This document shows, piece after piece, positions 23,401 to 32,841 of a stretch of 64,000 nt of DNA; position 1 is the stretch's first letter, and every line of letters begins with the position of its first letter. The notes below the pieces were generated by a model, which saw only the letters and a list, made by a program, of their open reading frames with translations, did not search any database and was not told the DNA's origin. The DNA is from Bolinopsis microptera. Taxonomy: Eukaryota > Ctenophora > Tentaculata > Lobata > Bolinopsidae. The position numbers and the translations under genes were made by a program. Where the stretch lies: positions 3,327,096-3,391,095 of the forward strand of contig NC_087080.1 in NCBI RefSeq assembly GCF_026151205.1, read 5' to 3'.

Positions 23401-26400
23401 TTTGAATATTGAACCATTTAAGGGGCAGGGTTTTCATGAAAATTACCTGACAACTAAATTTTTAGTTGTTTCTAATAGAGGGGTGTGATATCTATCAGCT
23501 GTTTTTGGTCCCATCAAAAAATATTGTTCCTAGCTGAATTTAACGCTGGTTAAACTTAAAGGTCAGCGCTATTAGAAACTACTAAAAATTATTTTCATGA
23601 AGACCCTCCCCCATCCTACCCCCTTTATCTCACTAGAAAAATGAAGTTGCTAGTCAGCACCCTGCTGCTAGTCAGCATGGTAACCGCTGGTCCCGCTGGT
23701 TCTGAACCATACAAGATCACCTCTAACTATGTGGACTACTATCCTGGAGATCCCAACAGTAATGTCGTGCTCACCTCCCCCCACGACGGTCACATCAAGC
23801 CTGATCAGGTCCCTGACAGGATCCGGGGGTGTTACAACAGTGCTGATGGTACGTGTGACTGGAGACACGACTGTGGACTCAGTGGAGGGGAGCGGGTCTC
23901 CAGAAAGTGTGGGGCTATCACCGGGGCTGACTTAGACTCCTCCATCCTAGCTCTGAAGATGAGGGAGACCATAGGACGCCAGCTGGGGGTCATGCCTCAC
24001 TTGATCGTTAGTAGGTTGCACAGATCCAAACTTGATCCCAACAGAGAAAAAGATAACGCTGCCAATTATAACCCCATTGCGGAGCTCGCCTACGATACTT
24101 TCCACAATAAAATCCAGGAGGTCCACGACCAGTTTGACCGCCCTGGCATCCACTTTGACATCCATGGCTACACTTCTCACAATACAGATAATTGGCTCGA
24201 ACTGGGCTACAACATTCACGGGTCCCTTCTAAACCAAGGTCTGCTGGATCCAGAAGGATCATCCATTAAAGCTCTGGCTGCTCGCAGTGACAAACCTTTC
24301 CCCAGCATCGTCGCTGGAGATGACAGTCTAGGGAAACTAGTGATGGAAGAAGGGTATAGAGTGGTACCATCTCCCCAGTACCCCCGACCTGACACAGGTA
24401 TCGAGGGTAGGTACATGAGAGGGGGCTACATCACAAGGCAGTGGGGATCTCTCTACGGTGGGGACATAGACTGTATCCAGTTGGAAGTACCCATGTGGAT
24501 CCGGGAAGAAAGCGAGGAACATGGTGAGAGGTTGGGACAAGCTTTCGCAAAGTGGATCAAGGACCACTACGACGTTTAATTAAAAGTTGGAACTGAAGGA
24601 TTGTAGGGATGAGAAGATAGCATAGCAAGTTGGCAGTTTTCAATCTTAAAACTAGATTTTAAAATCTTAATAAAGTTTTGAACTAGGGAAATTATATGGA
24701 ATATTCTAATAATCAGTTAATCATATTATATAAACAATGCATGCATGTTGTTGATCACTAACAACATAAAGATTACATATAATAATCATAAGGCTTTTTC
24801 GTTCGCGAGAGAATCGTTTGTGACGTTAATTTAAGTTTGCTGGTTATTAAGGTTGCTTGAAATTTAAAATAAGAGCTTGTCTTAACTTTGAATATTGAAC
24901 CATTTAAGGGGGCAGGGGGTCTTCATGAAGGTTCCTCACAACTAAATTTTTAGTTGTTTCTAACTGTGATATCTATCAGCTACTTTTGATCTCATCGAAA
25001 AATATTGTTCCTAGCTGAATTTATCACTGCAACTTTCCATTACGTGTACTGAAATCACCTAGGAACAAAGTGTTTCGATGGGACCAAAAGCAGCTGATAC
25101 TTATCAACTCTCCTCTATTAAACTACTAAAAAGTCTATTTCGAGGAAATGTTTATGGAGACCCTCCCCCATCCTACCCCCTTTATCTCACTAGAAAAATG
25201 AAGTTGCTAGTCAGCACCCTGCTGCTAGTCAGCATGGTGACCGCTGGTCCCGCTGGTTCTGAACCATACAAGATCACCTCCAACTTTGTGGACTACTATC
25301 CTGGAGATCCCAACAGTAATGTCGTGCTCACCTCCCCCCACGACGGTCACATCAAGCCTGATCAGGTCCCTGACAGGATCCAGGGTTGTTACAACAGTGC
25401 TGATGGTACGTGTGACTGGAGACACGACTGTGGACTCAGTGGAGGGGAGCAGGTCTACAGGAAGTGTAGGGTTATCACCTGGGCTGACAGAGACTCCTCC
25501 ATCCTGGCTCTGAAGATGAGGGAGACCATGGGACGTGAGCTGGGGGTCATGCCTCATCTGATCGTGAGTAGGTTACACAGATCCAAACTGGATCCCAACA
25601 GAGACAGAGATAACGCTGCCCAACATAACCACATCGCGGAGCTCACCTACGATACTTTCCACAATAAAATCCAGGAGGTCCACAACCAGTTTGACCGCCC
25701 TGGCATCCACTTTGACATCCATGGCTACACCTCTCACAACACTGATAATTGGCTCGAACTTGGCTACAACATTCACGGGTCCCTTCTTAACCAAGGTCTG
25801 CTGGATCCAGAAGGATCATCCATTAAAGCTCTGGCTGCTCGCAGTGACAAAACTTTCCCCAGCATCGTCGCTGGAGATGACAGTCTAGGGAAACTAGTGA
25901 TGGAAGAAGGGTACAGAGTGGTGCCATCTCCCCAGTACCCCCGACCTGACACAGGTATCGAGGGTAGGTACATGAGAGGGGGCTACATCACAAGGCAGTG
26001 GGGATCTCTCTACGGTGGGGACATAGACTGTATCCAGTTGGAGGTACCCCAGTGGGTCCGGGACGATAGCGAGGAACATGGTGAGAGGTTGGGACGAGCT
26101 TATGCACAGTGGATCAAGGACCACTACTAAATGGAACTGGAAGTTGGATTTATACATCTAAATAAAGTTGGAAAGGGACATTTTCTTTTGGACACTGAGA
26201 CTAAAATCAGGGATTGATCCGACGATTTCCTTTTTTATGACTATTTATTATATTTCGATTTGATATCATAGCTTTTAGTGGTATATTATAATTTGTATTT
26301 AGATGCAAAATGCGCTATTAATTATTATAATTATGGGGAATTTTTAATAATAATCTTATTCATATCTTATTTCCAATAAAATTGATTCACACGCAATAGT

Positions 26401-29400
26401 TTTTTCACTGCACATGATCATATAACTACAATCTGGTTTTAAGAATAAATATCATGATGAAAATCATTTCGATCAAGTTTCATTACGCTCTGAATCTAAT
26501 ATTTATAAATCTTTATAAAAATGTATAAATCTTTATAAAGATATATGTACACTGCATATTTCACGGAAGTTAACATACACACCACAGAGCCCCTAGCATT
26601 TGATCCAGAACAAAGACACTAGACATGACGATATTCGGTGATCTAGCGTTCAACATCAGCATTCCCATGCCTCCGTGGGGACTGGTCTACAACCATACCG
26701 GCACCACAACCGATCTTATTGTTAACTACACATATGCTGTCTTTATCCTCCTCTCAACTGCAGTCGGTTGGTTTTACAGTTTTCAGGTTTATATTTGATG
26801 GTTTTGAAACAGAATTTATTGCTCGTTATATTATGTATGGTTCCTGGGAAGCGGATGTTGGAAACAAATTCCTGACAGATTCAAGAAGACAGTTAACAAA
26901 TTTCTAAACTTTCAGCGTTGATACTCAACCCAATTGTGTTCTACTACAACCACAAGCAGAAACTCTCCATTGCATCGCTTCTCTTCCAGATTTTGGCCAT
27001 CTTTGACTTCGCCCACTCGGCCTACAGATCAACCTACCAGACTTACATCCTGTTCAAGCCCGGCATTGAGACTTTTGCTGTAATGAGTATGCATGAGTGG
27101 TTGTTCGTTCTTTTTGTGTGGTACTTTTCATCTGTTTGATTTGTGTGATTCACTGGTAAATTCAGATTTATCTGAGTTCATTTATACATTGTTATCTAAC
27201 ATAAATTCCTTTGCCAAACCTTAACTGATTTTAATATCACCAAAGAAAAAACATCAGATAATTAATTCTTCGCTCCCCTAGGTCCGTCTGTGATAAGCAA
27301 GGTGGCGACAGTGGTAACATACACTATTGGTCAGAGCAACATCTCCCTTACAGGACTCATGGCTTTAGTGAGACTCATTCAAATCAGGTATGTTAAATCT
27401 TATTTTCATTCTTGGTGACTATTTCCAGGCTGATTTTCGTGATTCAAAAATGTTGGTATTTTCCGCCATTTTACAACAGTGTGCCCTTATTTTTTATCAC
27501 CTTCGAGAATAATCAATCCTTATTCCAAGTTAATACGACAAGTTTAACTCAAGAAATAGCAATAATAATTGCACTTCATCTCTAATAAGTAATAACTATC
27601 GGGTCAATCTGTTCGAGTGTATCTTTCATAACAATTCATTTCAGGTTTCCATTCTGGGCCTTCAGTCACGGTACCCACATATTTCGACTTTCAGTCGCAA
27701 TGATAGTTCTAGATATAATTTACAACGCTACTGCTATAACAGTTTACATACTCTGTTATAAGAACTCAATATTTCTGTCTGTAACTCAAACAGTGTGGGC
27801 TCTTCCTGAAGATATGATAACGTTTCAAGACGCCAATGCTTTGAACTGGGTATGTTATGAACGATTTGTTTATTACAGTCTCATGGGAAGTAGTCACAAA
27901 AAATCACCATGATCATTCAAATTCAACTATTTTCTAGTATCTAGGCGTCTTATGGTTAGCAGACACACAATACTCTGAAACTTTATTCCTACGACCAACA
28001 TTAAAATTCTTTCAGTCATCACTTCTCAAATCCTCAGGTTATATGGATGTTCTTCTCAGGACCATACTACTTGAAAACGGGGCTAACCCTGCTCACCTCC
28101 ATCCTGACAATGTTAGCCCTCAGAACTTCAGATGAACAGGAGGGACTCAGCAAATCTCAACACAAAAGCATTGTTACAATCCTGATCCTCAACTTGGCTC
28201 CCCTGCTCTGGATCATTCTAATGGTAGCAAGTCAGGTGATATTGGATAACACCAAAGATCCCACCAACTTCACCTACTCGCACGTGTATCTCATATATCT
28301 GTCCTTTGTGGGGATGCCAGTGTTTCTGACTGCTTACAATCCACTGGTGTTGTGCTGCAGAAGCTCGGGTATTAGGAAGATGATGACGAGCTGGAGGGAT
28401 AGTTCTAGAATTGTAAATGAGTGGTACTCGGGTAGTAGATCCCATTTGTTGAAGAATCAGGGCATGTCAACGACAGAGTCTACTATCAGCCCGGTTTCAC
28501 ACGAATTCTAAAATATAATGCGGTTTGAAGCAGTTTTTAAAGCTATTTACCTGGCTAGTCATTGACTACTGATTACCATAGGGCATAGCCCATGACCCTT
28601 TTAAAGTTTTTCTTTTCTTTTTGTGGAAGGACATTTTAGATAGTTGTTGGTTGAAGTTTGCTCCTGAGATCATTAAAAATAACTTCTCGCTATCTGTTAT
28701 AAGTACTTTAATTCAATCCCAGTGATCTCAGTGACTAATTTTAACTGATATAATCGATGTATTTATAAATGTGTATTGTGTATAATGTCATTAAACAGCT
28801 TATGATTATGTGATATTTGATAAAGAATTAATTTCTCAATTTGTACCCTTTTTTGTTCGTACCTTTTATGTAGATTATCTACAGTAGATTAAATTATTGT
28901 CAAACTTGATATTTAATTTTGTACGTCTGAAGAGTATTACGAATCTGAAACAACCGGCTCGTCATTTTTACCAGCTTTTAGTTTATTGACTTTATAAATC
29001 ATGGTGTTCTGGGATCAAAAGAATAAATTCATTCAAGCCAATACCAAATTACCCAATCATTACACAAACTGAAGCTCGGAAAGAATTTCAAAAGGATACA
29101 TAAAGTAAACAAGGTGCATCATGCAAACCATTGTAAACTACGAAAAACGGGGAAATAAGAGCTTCTTATTGTAAAATAAGTCTACAATTAAAATATCTAA
29201 ATTCTAATGGATGTACAATGTACATATCATCGTGTATAGTGCTCCAGAACACAGCCTTGCCAACAGGCAACAAGTACTTGTCGTAATATCTTACAAATTA
29301 ACCAATTTGGGCGAATTTACAGTAAATTCCGGTAAAGCATCCGTAACTTATTTCATCAGACTTCCAGACCTTTCCTACTTCTAGACTGACGTAAAATCTA

Positions 29401-30252
29401 TCTTGCCGATAAATACATTGGCATGTGTAGTATAACACTCATACTCATCAGGGGTTACCCGCAAGTGTAACACACTTATACGTTCCAGAAATTAGGTCAT
29501 ATCAATTAATGATGGCACGGAACTGTTACTACCATGTTGGACCGCATCCGCGTTGTAGAAAATCCGAGAAGCATGCAGCGCTGTTTAATTTCACGATAAT
29601 TCGACAATTTGCGCGCGCAATTCTAATCACGTGCGCGTTATAAAAGCCTTAATAATGCTTCGCGTGTCACAGATATGTAGCTAACCTTGCCATTTTTGGC
29701 GCGTAACACGGACAATCCCTAAATTATTACAAGTAACTGGCTGACCTATTCTGTTGCGTGTTTGAAAATGGTGAACAGTTAAAGCAGATATCGAAATGAA
29801 GAGAACCACGCACCTGCTGTACCAATATCCATGATACTCGTGATATCAATGACAAACTGATATCCCCTCGTGAAGTCAGGACTGTTATCGTTGTAAGAGG
29901 GTATCTGTTTCGGAAACCCTGCATTCCTCAGTACGTCTTCTTCAGTACTCTGACAAGTGTGTTATGTTACTAGAACATTTCTTCGAGTTAGAAAGAATTC
30001 ATGCAATGCACTTGTATAATTATAACCAAGTTTAAACTTGTACCACATGATATGGTGGAATTTCTAGAATTTGTAGCGTAACAATCTGTACTGACTAACT
30101 GACTTACATACATTACAACAAATCAGATAAGTTTATATATGATAATATAAGATACTAACGTCAGAAAGAGCAGAGGTAGCCTTAGTGATAGCGACACCAG
30201 CTAGCAGCCCACCAGCCACCATGGCCATGGTCTTAACAAACTGCTCATCCAT
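8484..30252 (-). CDS. P-loop GTPase with HSP20-like C-terminal domain (13 exons)
   Basis: I rebuilt this gene from splice sites and reading phase. Exons: 30160-30252, 29814-29949, 22344-22435, 21795-21984, 18256-18377, 17896-18013, 16897-16984, 16550-16693, 15813-15913, 11144-11273, 10063-10176, 9327-9411, 8484-8870. They total 1800 nt with phases agreeing at every junction, giving 599 aa. Residues 10-27 are hydrophobic, a possible membrane anchor. G1 is GLFKRGKT (112-119); a candidate G2 threonine is at 138; G3 is DSAG (158-161); a G4-like HNFKD starts near 230. Residues ~362-471 look beta-rich, with FVHIDAPG and GVVEIRIPRA recalling HSP20/CS domains. The tail from ~472 is Ser/Thr-rich. The family resembles poorly studied GTPases of protists and some animals. 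Function unknown. The join of exons 2 and 3 across 7.4 kb is the weakest link; exons 1-2 could belong to another transcript. The start is the first ATG in exon 1, 24 nt after a splice acceptor. Confidence 0.75.
11392..11513. mobile_element. Short foldback MITE with (CAGCAGTTAG)n core, copy 1
   Basis: The ends CACAGGGAGACTAAAG and CTTTAGTCTCCCTGTG are inverted. Between them about eight 10-bp CAGCAGTTAG units are repeated. Related copies lie at 40648-40757 and 58222-58421. It lies in the intron between exons 9 and 10 of the GTPase gene. Confidence 0.7.
11667..15766. mobile_element. 4.1-kb foldback element (giant inverted repeat)
   Basis: The left arm (11667-12880) reappears as a near-perfect inverted copy at 14468-15766. 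The outer ends are GTATCTGGTCAAAACC and its complement. The right arm has a ~60-bp insertion at about 14503-14565. The spacer (12881-14467) contains a smaller MULE-type MITE. No transposase is encoded. Short frames such as the 62-aa one occur identically in both arms (11783-11971 minus, 15456-15644 plus) and are palindrome artefacts. The element lies inside the intron between exons 9 and 10 of the GTPase gene, so the pre-mRNA could form a hairpin with a stem over 1.1 kb. Confidence 0.9.
12899..13539. mobile_element. MULE-type MITE with 8-bp target-site duplication
   Basis: The element is bounded by GCTGAAGC direct repeats at 12891-12898 and 13540-13547. Its ends are inverted: GGCCGACTTCCAGG near the left and CCTGGAAGTCGTGCAGCC at the right. 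The internal terminal sequences ATTATTAGGGGTC and GACCCATAATAATAG also pair. An 89-aa frame at 13144-13413 has no recognised domain and may be a transposase leftover. The right terminus matches that of the MULE remnant at 1-657. An 8-bp duplication fits MULE biology (8-11 bp). Confidence 0.8.
18601..21794 (-). repeat. Array of partial exon-4 duplicates with 8-bp CCAGGTAA runs
   Basis: Ten extra copies of the 3' part of GTPase exon 4 lie downstream of the real exon, near 18601, 18817, 20434, 20579, 20741, 20901, 21063, 21216, 21417 and 21568. Each ~117-bp copy keeps the exon frame from HTRGISIKLP through VVDSAGKQTPVSIGPG plus the first intron bases. Runs of the 8-bp unit CCAGGTAA (minus strand) separate the copies. 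A transposon at 18969-20412 splits the array. Confidence 0.9.
18969..20412. mobile_element. 1.44-kb non-autonomous DNA transposon, CACAGTGGGCC ends
   Basis: The termini CACAGTGGGCC and GGCCCACTGTG are perfect inverted repeats. A second matching inner block, CATGATAGTTTAGGC, occurs inverted at the other end. CTGGT is duplicated on both sides (18964-18968 and 20413-20417). Removing the element and one copy restores the 8-bp repeat register. No transposase is encoded. The interior (about 19500-19870) resembles the arms of the palindrome at 11667-15766, for example ATCTCAGCTTCTGAAGG and TTATATTGACACTAT. Confidence 0.85.
22436..23104. other. Intronic / upstream of first hydrolase; duplicated block
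   Basis: No gene is seen. From about 22690 the sequence is repeated in diverged form at 24600-24850, including AAAATCTTAATAAAGTTTTG. This shows that the hydrolase duplication unit included flanking DNA. Confidence 0.6.
23110..23400 (+). mobile_element. tRNA-derived SINE
   Basis: A pol III A-box-like TCTAGTGGTTAGAGC is followed about 35 bases later by a B-box-like GGTTCAGGGTTCGAA. This is followed by unrelated sequence ending in ACTATATACTATACTATC. The second hydrolase unit lacks it between corresponding flanks (the matching TTTGAATATTGAACCATTTA lies at about 23400 and 24889), so it inserted after or was lost from one duplicate. A diverged tail of the same kind may be present at about 46215-46300. 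Confidence 0.6.
23641..24579 (+). CDS. Secreted N-formylglutamate amidohydrolase-like protein 1
   Basis: A 312-aa single-exon protein. Residues 1-16 form a signal peptide, probably cleaved after VTA, so it is secreted or luminal. The N-formylglutamate amidohydrolase superfamily signature is clear: SPHDG (46-50), SRLHRSKLDPNR (124-135), DIHGY (173-177), SPQYPRP, and GGDIDCIQLEVP ending at 284. The histidines in SPHDG and DIHGY are the likely metal ligands. Four cysteines at 64, 72, 78 and 90 suggest disulfides. Substrate unknown; bacterial relatives release formate from N-formylglutamate. A pyrimidine-rich tract ending in CACTAG lies 4 nt before the ATG. AATAAA is at 24669-24674. It is one of a tandem pair lying in an intron of the GTPase gene on the opposite strand. 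Confidence 0.9.
   Translation: MKLLVSTLLLVSMVTAGPAGSEPYKITSNYVDYYPGDPNSNVVLTSPHDGHIKPDQVPDRIRGCYNSADGTCDWRHDCGLSGGERVSRKCGAITGADLDSSILALKMRETIGRQLGVMPHLIVSRLHRSKLDPNREKDNAANYNPIAELAYDTFHNKIQEVHDQFDRPGIHFDIHGYTSHNTDNWLELGYNIHGSLLNQGLLDPEGSSIKALAARSDKPFPSIVAGDDSLGKLVMEEGYRVVPSPQYPRPDTGIEGRYMRGGYITRQWGSLYGGDIDCIQLEVPMWIREESEEHGERLGQAFAKWIKDHYDV
24580..25197. other. Spacer between the duplicated hydrolase genes
   Basis: This repeats, with divergence, the region upstream of the first copy. It contains a poly(A) signal for the first gene and the conserved pyrimidine-rich leader before the second start codon. Confidence 0.7.
25198..26130 (+). CDS. Secreted N-formylglutamate amidohydrolase-like protein 2
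   Basis: A 310-aa tandem duplicate of the gene at 23641, nearly identical over its length. The signal peptide starts MKLLVSTLLLVSM, and the same SPHDG, SRLHRSKLDPNR, DIHGY and QLEVP motifs are kept. An ATG at 25078 is also in frame and would add 40 residues. I prefer 25198, because it matches copy 1 and the extension would bury the signal peptide. Changes from copy 1 cluster at residues 60-145 and at the C-terminus, which ends HY rather than HYDV. The same CACTAG-AAAA-ATG context precedes the start. AATAAA lies at 26161-26166, about 30 nt after the stop. Confidence 0.9.
   Translation: MKLLVSTLLLVSMVTAGPAGSEPYKITSNFVDYYPGDPNSNVVLTSPHDGHIKPDQVPDRIQGCYNSADGTCDWRHDCGLSGGEQVYRKCRVITWADRDSSILALKMRETMGRELGVMPHLIVSRLHRSKLDPNRDRDNAAQHNHIAELTYDTFHNKIQEVHNQFDRPGIHFDIHGYTSHNTDNWLELGYNIHGSLLNQGLLDPEGSSIKALAARSDKTFPSIVAGDDSLGKLVMEEGYRVVPSPQYPRPDTGIEGRYMRGGYITRQWGSLYGGDIDCIQLEVPQWVRDDSEEHGERLGRAYAQWIKDHY
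26131..26624. other. 3' UTR and spacer upstream of the receptor gene
   Basis: It starts with the poly(A) region of the second hydrolase gene. The remainder is AT-rich with repeated ATAAATCTTTATAAA phrases. No further gene is seen. Confidence 0.5.
26625..28511 (+). CDS. Divergent seven-transmembrane receptor (5 exons)
   Basis: Five exons join in consistent phase: 26625-26766, 26916-27086, 27282-27387, 27645-27849, 28038-28511. The total is 1098 nt, or 365 aa. Seven hydrophobic segments are visible: AVFILLSTAVALILNPIVF, IASLLFQILAIFDFA, VISKVATVVTYTIG onwards, VAMIVLDIIYNATAITVYIL, LKTGLTLLTSILTMLAL, IVTILILNLAPLLWIILMVA and IYLSFVGMPVFLTAYNPLVL. N-glycosylation sites at N10, N23 and N34 put the N-terminus outside. 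NPLVL in the last helix recalls the class A NPxxY motif; where DRY should be, the sequence is LVRLIQIR. A Ser/Thr-rich cytoplasmic tail follows. Ligand unknown. AATAAA near 29023 may end the transcript. The gene is nested in a GTPase-gene intron on the opposite strand. Confidence 0.75.
28512..29813. other. Receptor 3' UTR and GTPase intron 2 remainder
   Basis: AT-rich. A local GC-rich, CpG-containing patch lies near 29608-29640 (GCGCGCGCAATT, CACGTGCGCG). No coding exon is recognised. Confidence 0.4.
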
Positions 30253-30276
30253 CAACCTGATCGTTTTTACTTTGCT

Positions 30277-31518
30277 CTGAAAACCTATACTGACCACATA
30301 CTATACTAAAACAAGTTGTTAAATTAAATGACATAAATGTGATAATAATCATCTAATGTAGTAAATAGTAAAATGTGTTTCACGGATAAAAATGATGCTA
30401 ATATTACTGGATTTAGAGTTCTGAGAGGTACAGAATCCAGATTGGGTAAAGACTAACGCAATATAAGGTAACAGTTACAGAGATTTAATGACAAAGTGAA
30501 AGTGAAATTAATCGTTTCAAAGTGAAAGTGAAACTAATTGCTTTATGATCAATAATAGTCAGGTACAAAGTAACAACAATGGTCATTAGTCAAGTTCTAA
30601 GTGCTAATAGAGCAAACGTGGTTAATTAAACCCAACACAGTAAGTAACAGGGCTATGTTTCACGACCACTAGTTATTTAATAACTCTACCCACTATTGTT
30701 AACTCTACAGAATATTTTATTTTGTACATTAATAACAATTTCTATCGCCTTTAAATTCTATATACTGTACCTCTCAGAATTACAGTGTATAGAATGTATC
30801 CCTTACAACTGCTTGGTCATACTTTTAAATTAAAGTAAATATTTGTTTCCGGTGGTATCTTTAGATAATAGATGTGGATTCTGGTATTGAGGTGGAACAT
30901 GTTGACACGTGACAGATATTCTGGGAGTTGATTGGTTAATTTCTGGAAGCTGATTGGTAGATTACTGTAAAGTGCCAGGTAAATGTGTTTCAACTCCCAC
31001 CAGTATCCAGATCTATATAACAGATTACAAATAATTTAACAATACAATTAATTAACAATTAAATAAAATCCGTCCATTAATATATTAATATATTTAATAA
31101 AAATATTTGCATTAATTTACAAAACATTCATGATAAAAAACATCAACAATTAATATCACAATAAGTATAACAATTTAAAATTCTGCAAACACAATTTACA
31201 TACACACCAATGTAAGCTGCTTGTTTAGTTAGGTTTCAAACTTGGTAAGTTTAAAAAGTAACATATTTGCATACTGCACATTGCACAGTAGTCACATAGT
31301 CGTTGAGAGTTTGATGTAGTCAACATTTTAATGTCCTACATGATAATTTACAAATTTCATCAGTAATTCAACTATACATTTTAATATAATAATTCGATTT
31401 AAAACAATTTATGTATTTATACATTATAACTAAACTTAATTAATTCAGTTATTAAAATATAGAATTGTCTGTCGGAAAAGGTTGAACTTACGTGTCAAAC
31501 ATAGATATTATAATACAT
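30277..31518. other. Spacer between the GTPase gene start and the 225-aa gene
   Basis: AT-rich. A tandem phrase AAAGTGAAAGTGAAA is repeated near 30495-30535. The segment may hold the GTPase promoter, but no TATA or initiator can be assigned. Confidence 0.4.
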
Positions 31519-32196
31519 TTAATGCTTAGTTAGGAGACAACAAATCTTAGCAGTGACACTGTTCTGTATTTTATAAACAACATCCTCAATATCTGTTGTA
31601 CACAGAAATAGCGTTTCTTCAGAATGGTGGACATTTGACAGTTTCAAATACCAATGACAATATTGAAGGTGCCGGTGCTCGTCATTAAGAGACGAGAACT
31701 TCCCTTTTATCAGTCTGATTTTGTTATCATACAAGGGTGCTAACTGAACCGTTACACTGTGGTATGCATTACATCCTTTAATGTCACATTTTTCACATAG
31801 TTTGATTTCTTTCATATCACAGAAGTACTGCAGATTTTCTTTGCAAATAAACCAACTCTGTTGGTCGTACTTGTAGTTTTTAACTGATGACAATTTGTTA
31901 AAGATATGTCTCTGTCGGAGATATCCCATCTTGAACAATTCACTGGCCATGTCAAAGTAAAACCCATGTGATAATCTGAACGACATCATCTCGTCAATCA
32001 TAAGGCTTATCACAGCGCTGCAAGGTTTTAAATCTAAAATCCAGAGAAGGACAACTTCACAAAATACAAAGGGACTTGTTTTGTTTTTGATGCACATTAT
32101 CTGTTCTACAGTGAGATTTTTCTTCCAATCTGTTCCAAGAAGATCTTCCAGAATTTCAAGATCACATATTTTCAGGTAATAGGTTAATGTGGACAT
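31519..32196 (-). CDS. Unrecognised 225-aa Cys-rich protein
   Basis: A single open frame of 225 aa that I do not recognise. It looks soluble, has no signal peptide, and is leucine/isoleucine-rich in the first half, with alternating helical-looking segments (EILEDLLGTDW, SAVISLMIDEMMSF). In the middle the cluster CEKCDIKGCNAYH could bind a metal ion. A strong 3' splice site (CTTCTTATTTCAG) ends 2 nt before the ATG, which supports this start and implies an upstream untranslated exon or a spliced leader. It lies head-to-tail with NOSIP upstream and the GTPase gene downstream. It may be lineage-specific. Confidence 0.6.
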   Translation of the reverse strand: MSTLTYYLKICDLEILEDLLGTDWKKNLTVEQIMCIKNKTSPFVFCEVVLLWILDLKPCSAVISLMIDEMMSFRLSHGFYFDMASELFKMGYLRQRHIFNKLSSVKNYKYDQQSWFICKENLQYFCDMKEIKLCEKCDIKGCNAYHSVTVQLAPLYDNKIRLIKGKFSSLNDEHRHLQYCHWYLKLSNVHHSEETLFLCTTDIEDVVYKIQNSVTAKICCLLTKH

Positions 32197-32841
32197 TACT
32201 GAAATAAGAAGGTTAGCAATTGGTAAATATTTAACATACCAGCTGAACAGGTGCGGTGGCCGTGGTAAGAGCCACGTTAATTTTAACTTGTAGATTGTAA
32301 TATTCGGAACATAATTAAGGTGCTCATTTGCTTTATCCCATCCTTGATTGGGATTACTTAAAATTGATCACACATCCATGAGAATATAACAGAAGTTATG
32401 GTAATAGTTTGTAGATTCAGCGATTATAATATATGGTCACAGATAAACAATAAAATATTCAAATAATGTATAGTGAAAAATGTTCACACCATATAAAATA
32501 AGAATATACGGTATACCAAGTACCAATGTATCTCATTCAAGCTATTATTTAATGGTAAGATTCAACCTTTAGTTGAATAAATGATGCATATGTAATAACA
32601 CATGCTCTAATGTTCTCAACATTACGTCGCTAAGATAACATTTGATGTTATCATACAATATATGTCCAATGTTCTTTCTACCTATCAAATTGAATGAATA
32701 TTTTATTTCATCTACAGTCAAAACATCAAGTTAAAGCAGTTGCGTAACTAATAAAATCTGATAAAGCTTACGTCAATCAATCTCGAAATTCAGCTCATAT
32801 TACATTTTTAAAGATTTGTAACACATCAGCAATATACAGTG
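32197..32841. other. Spacer with NOSIP 3' UTR
   Basis: Minus-strand AATAAA at 32702-32707 lies about 135 nt after the NOSIP stop. No other feature is seen. Confidence 0.5.

Noticed and set aside
25078..25197. 40-residue N-terminal extension of the second hydrolase
   Set aside because: It would place the signal peptide internally and lies in a region matching the untranslated leader of copy 1.
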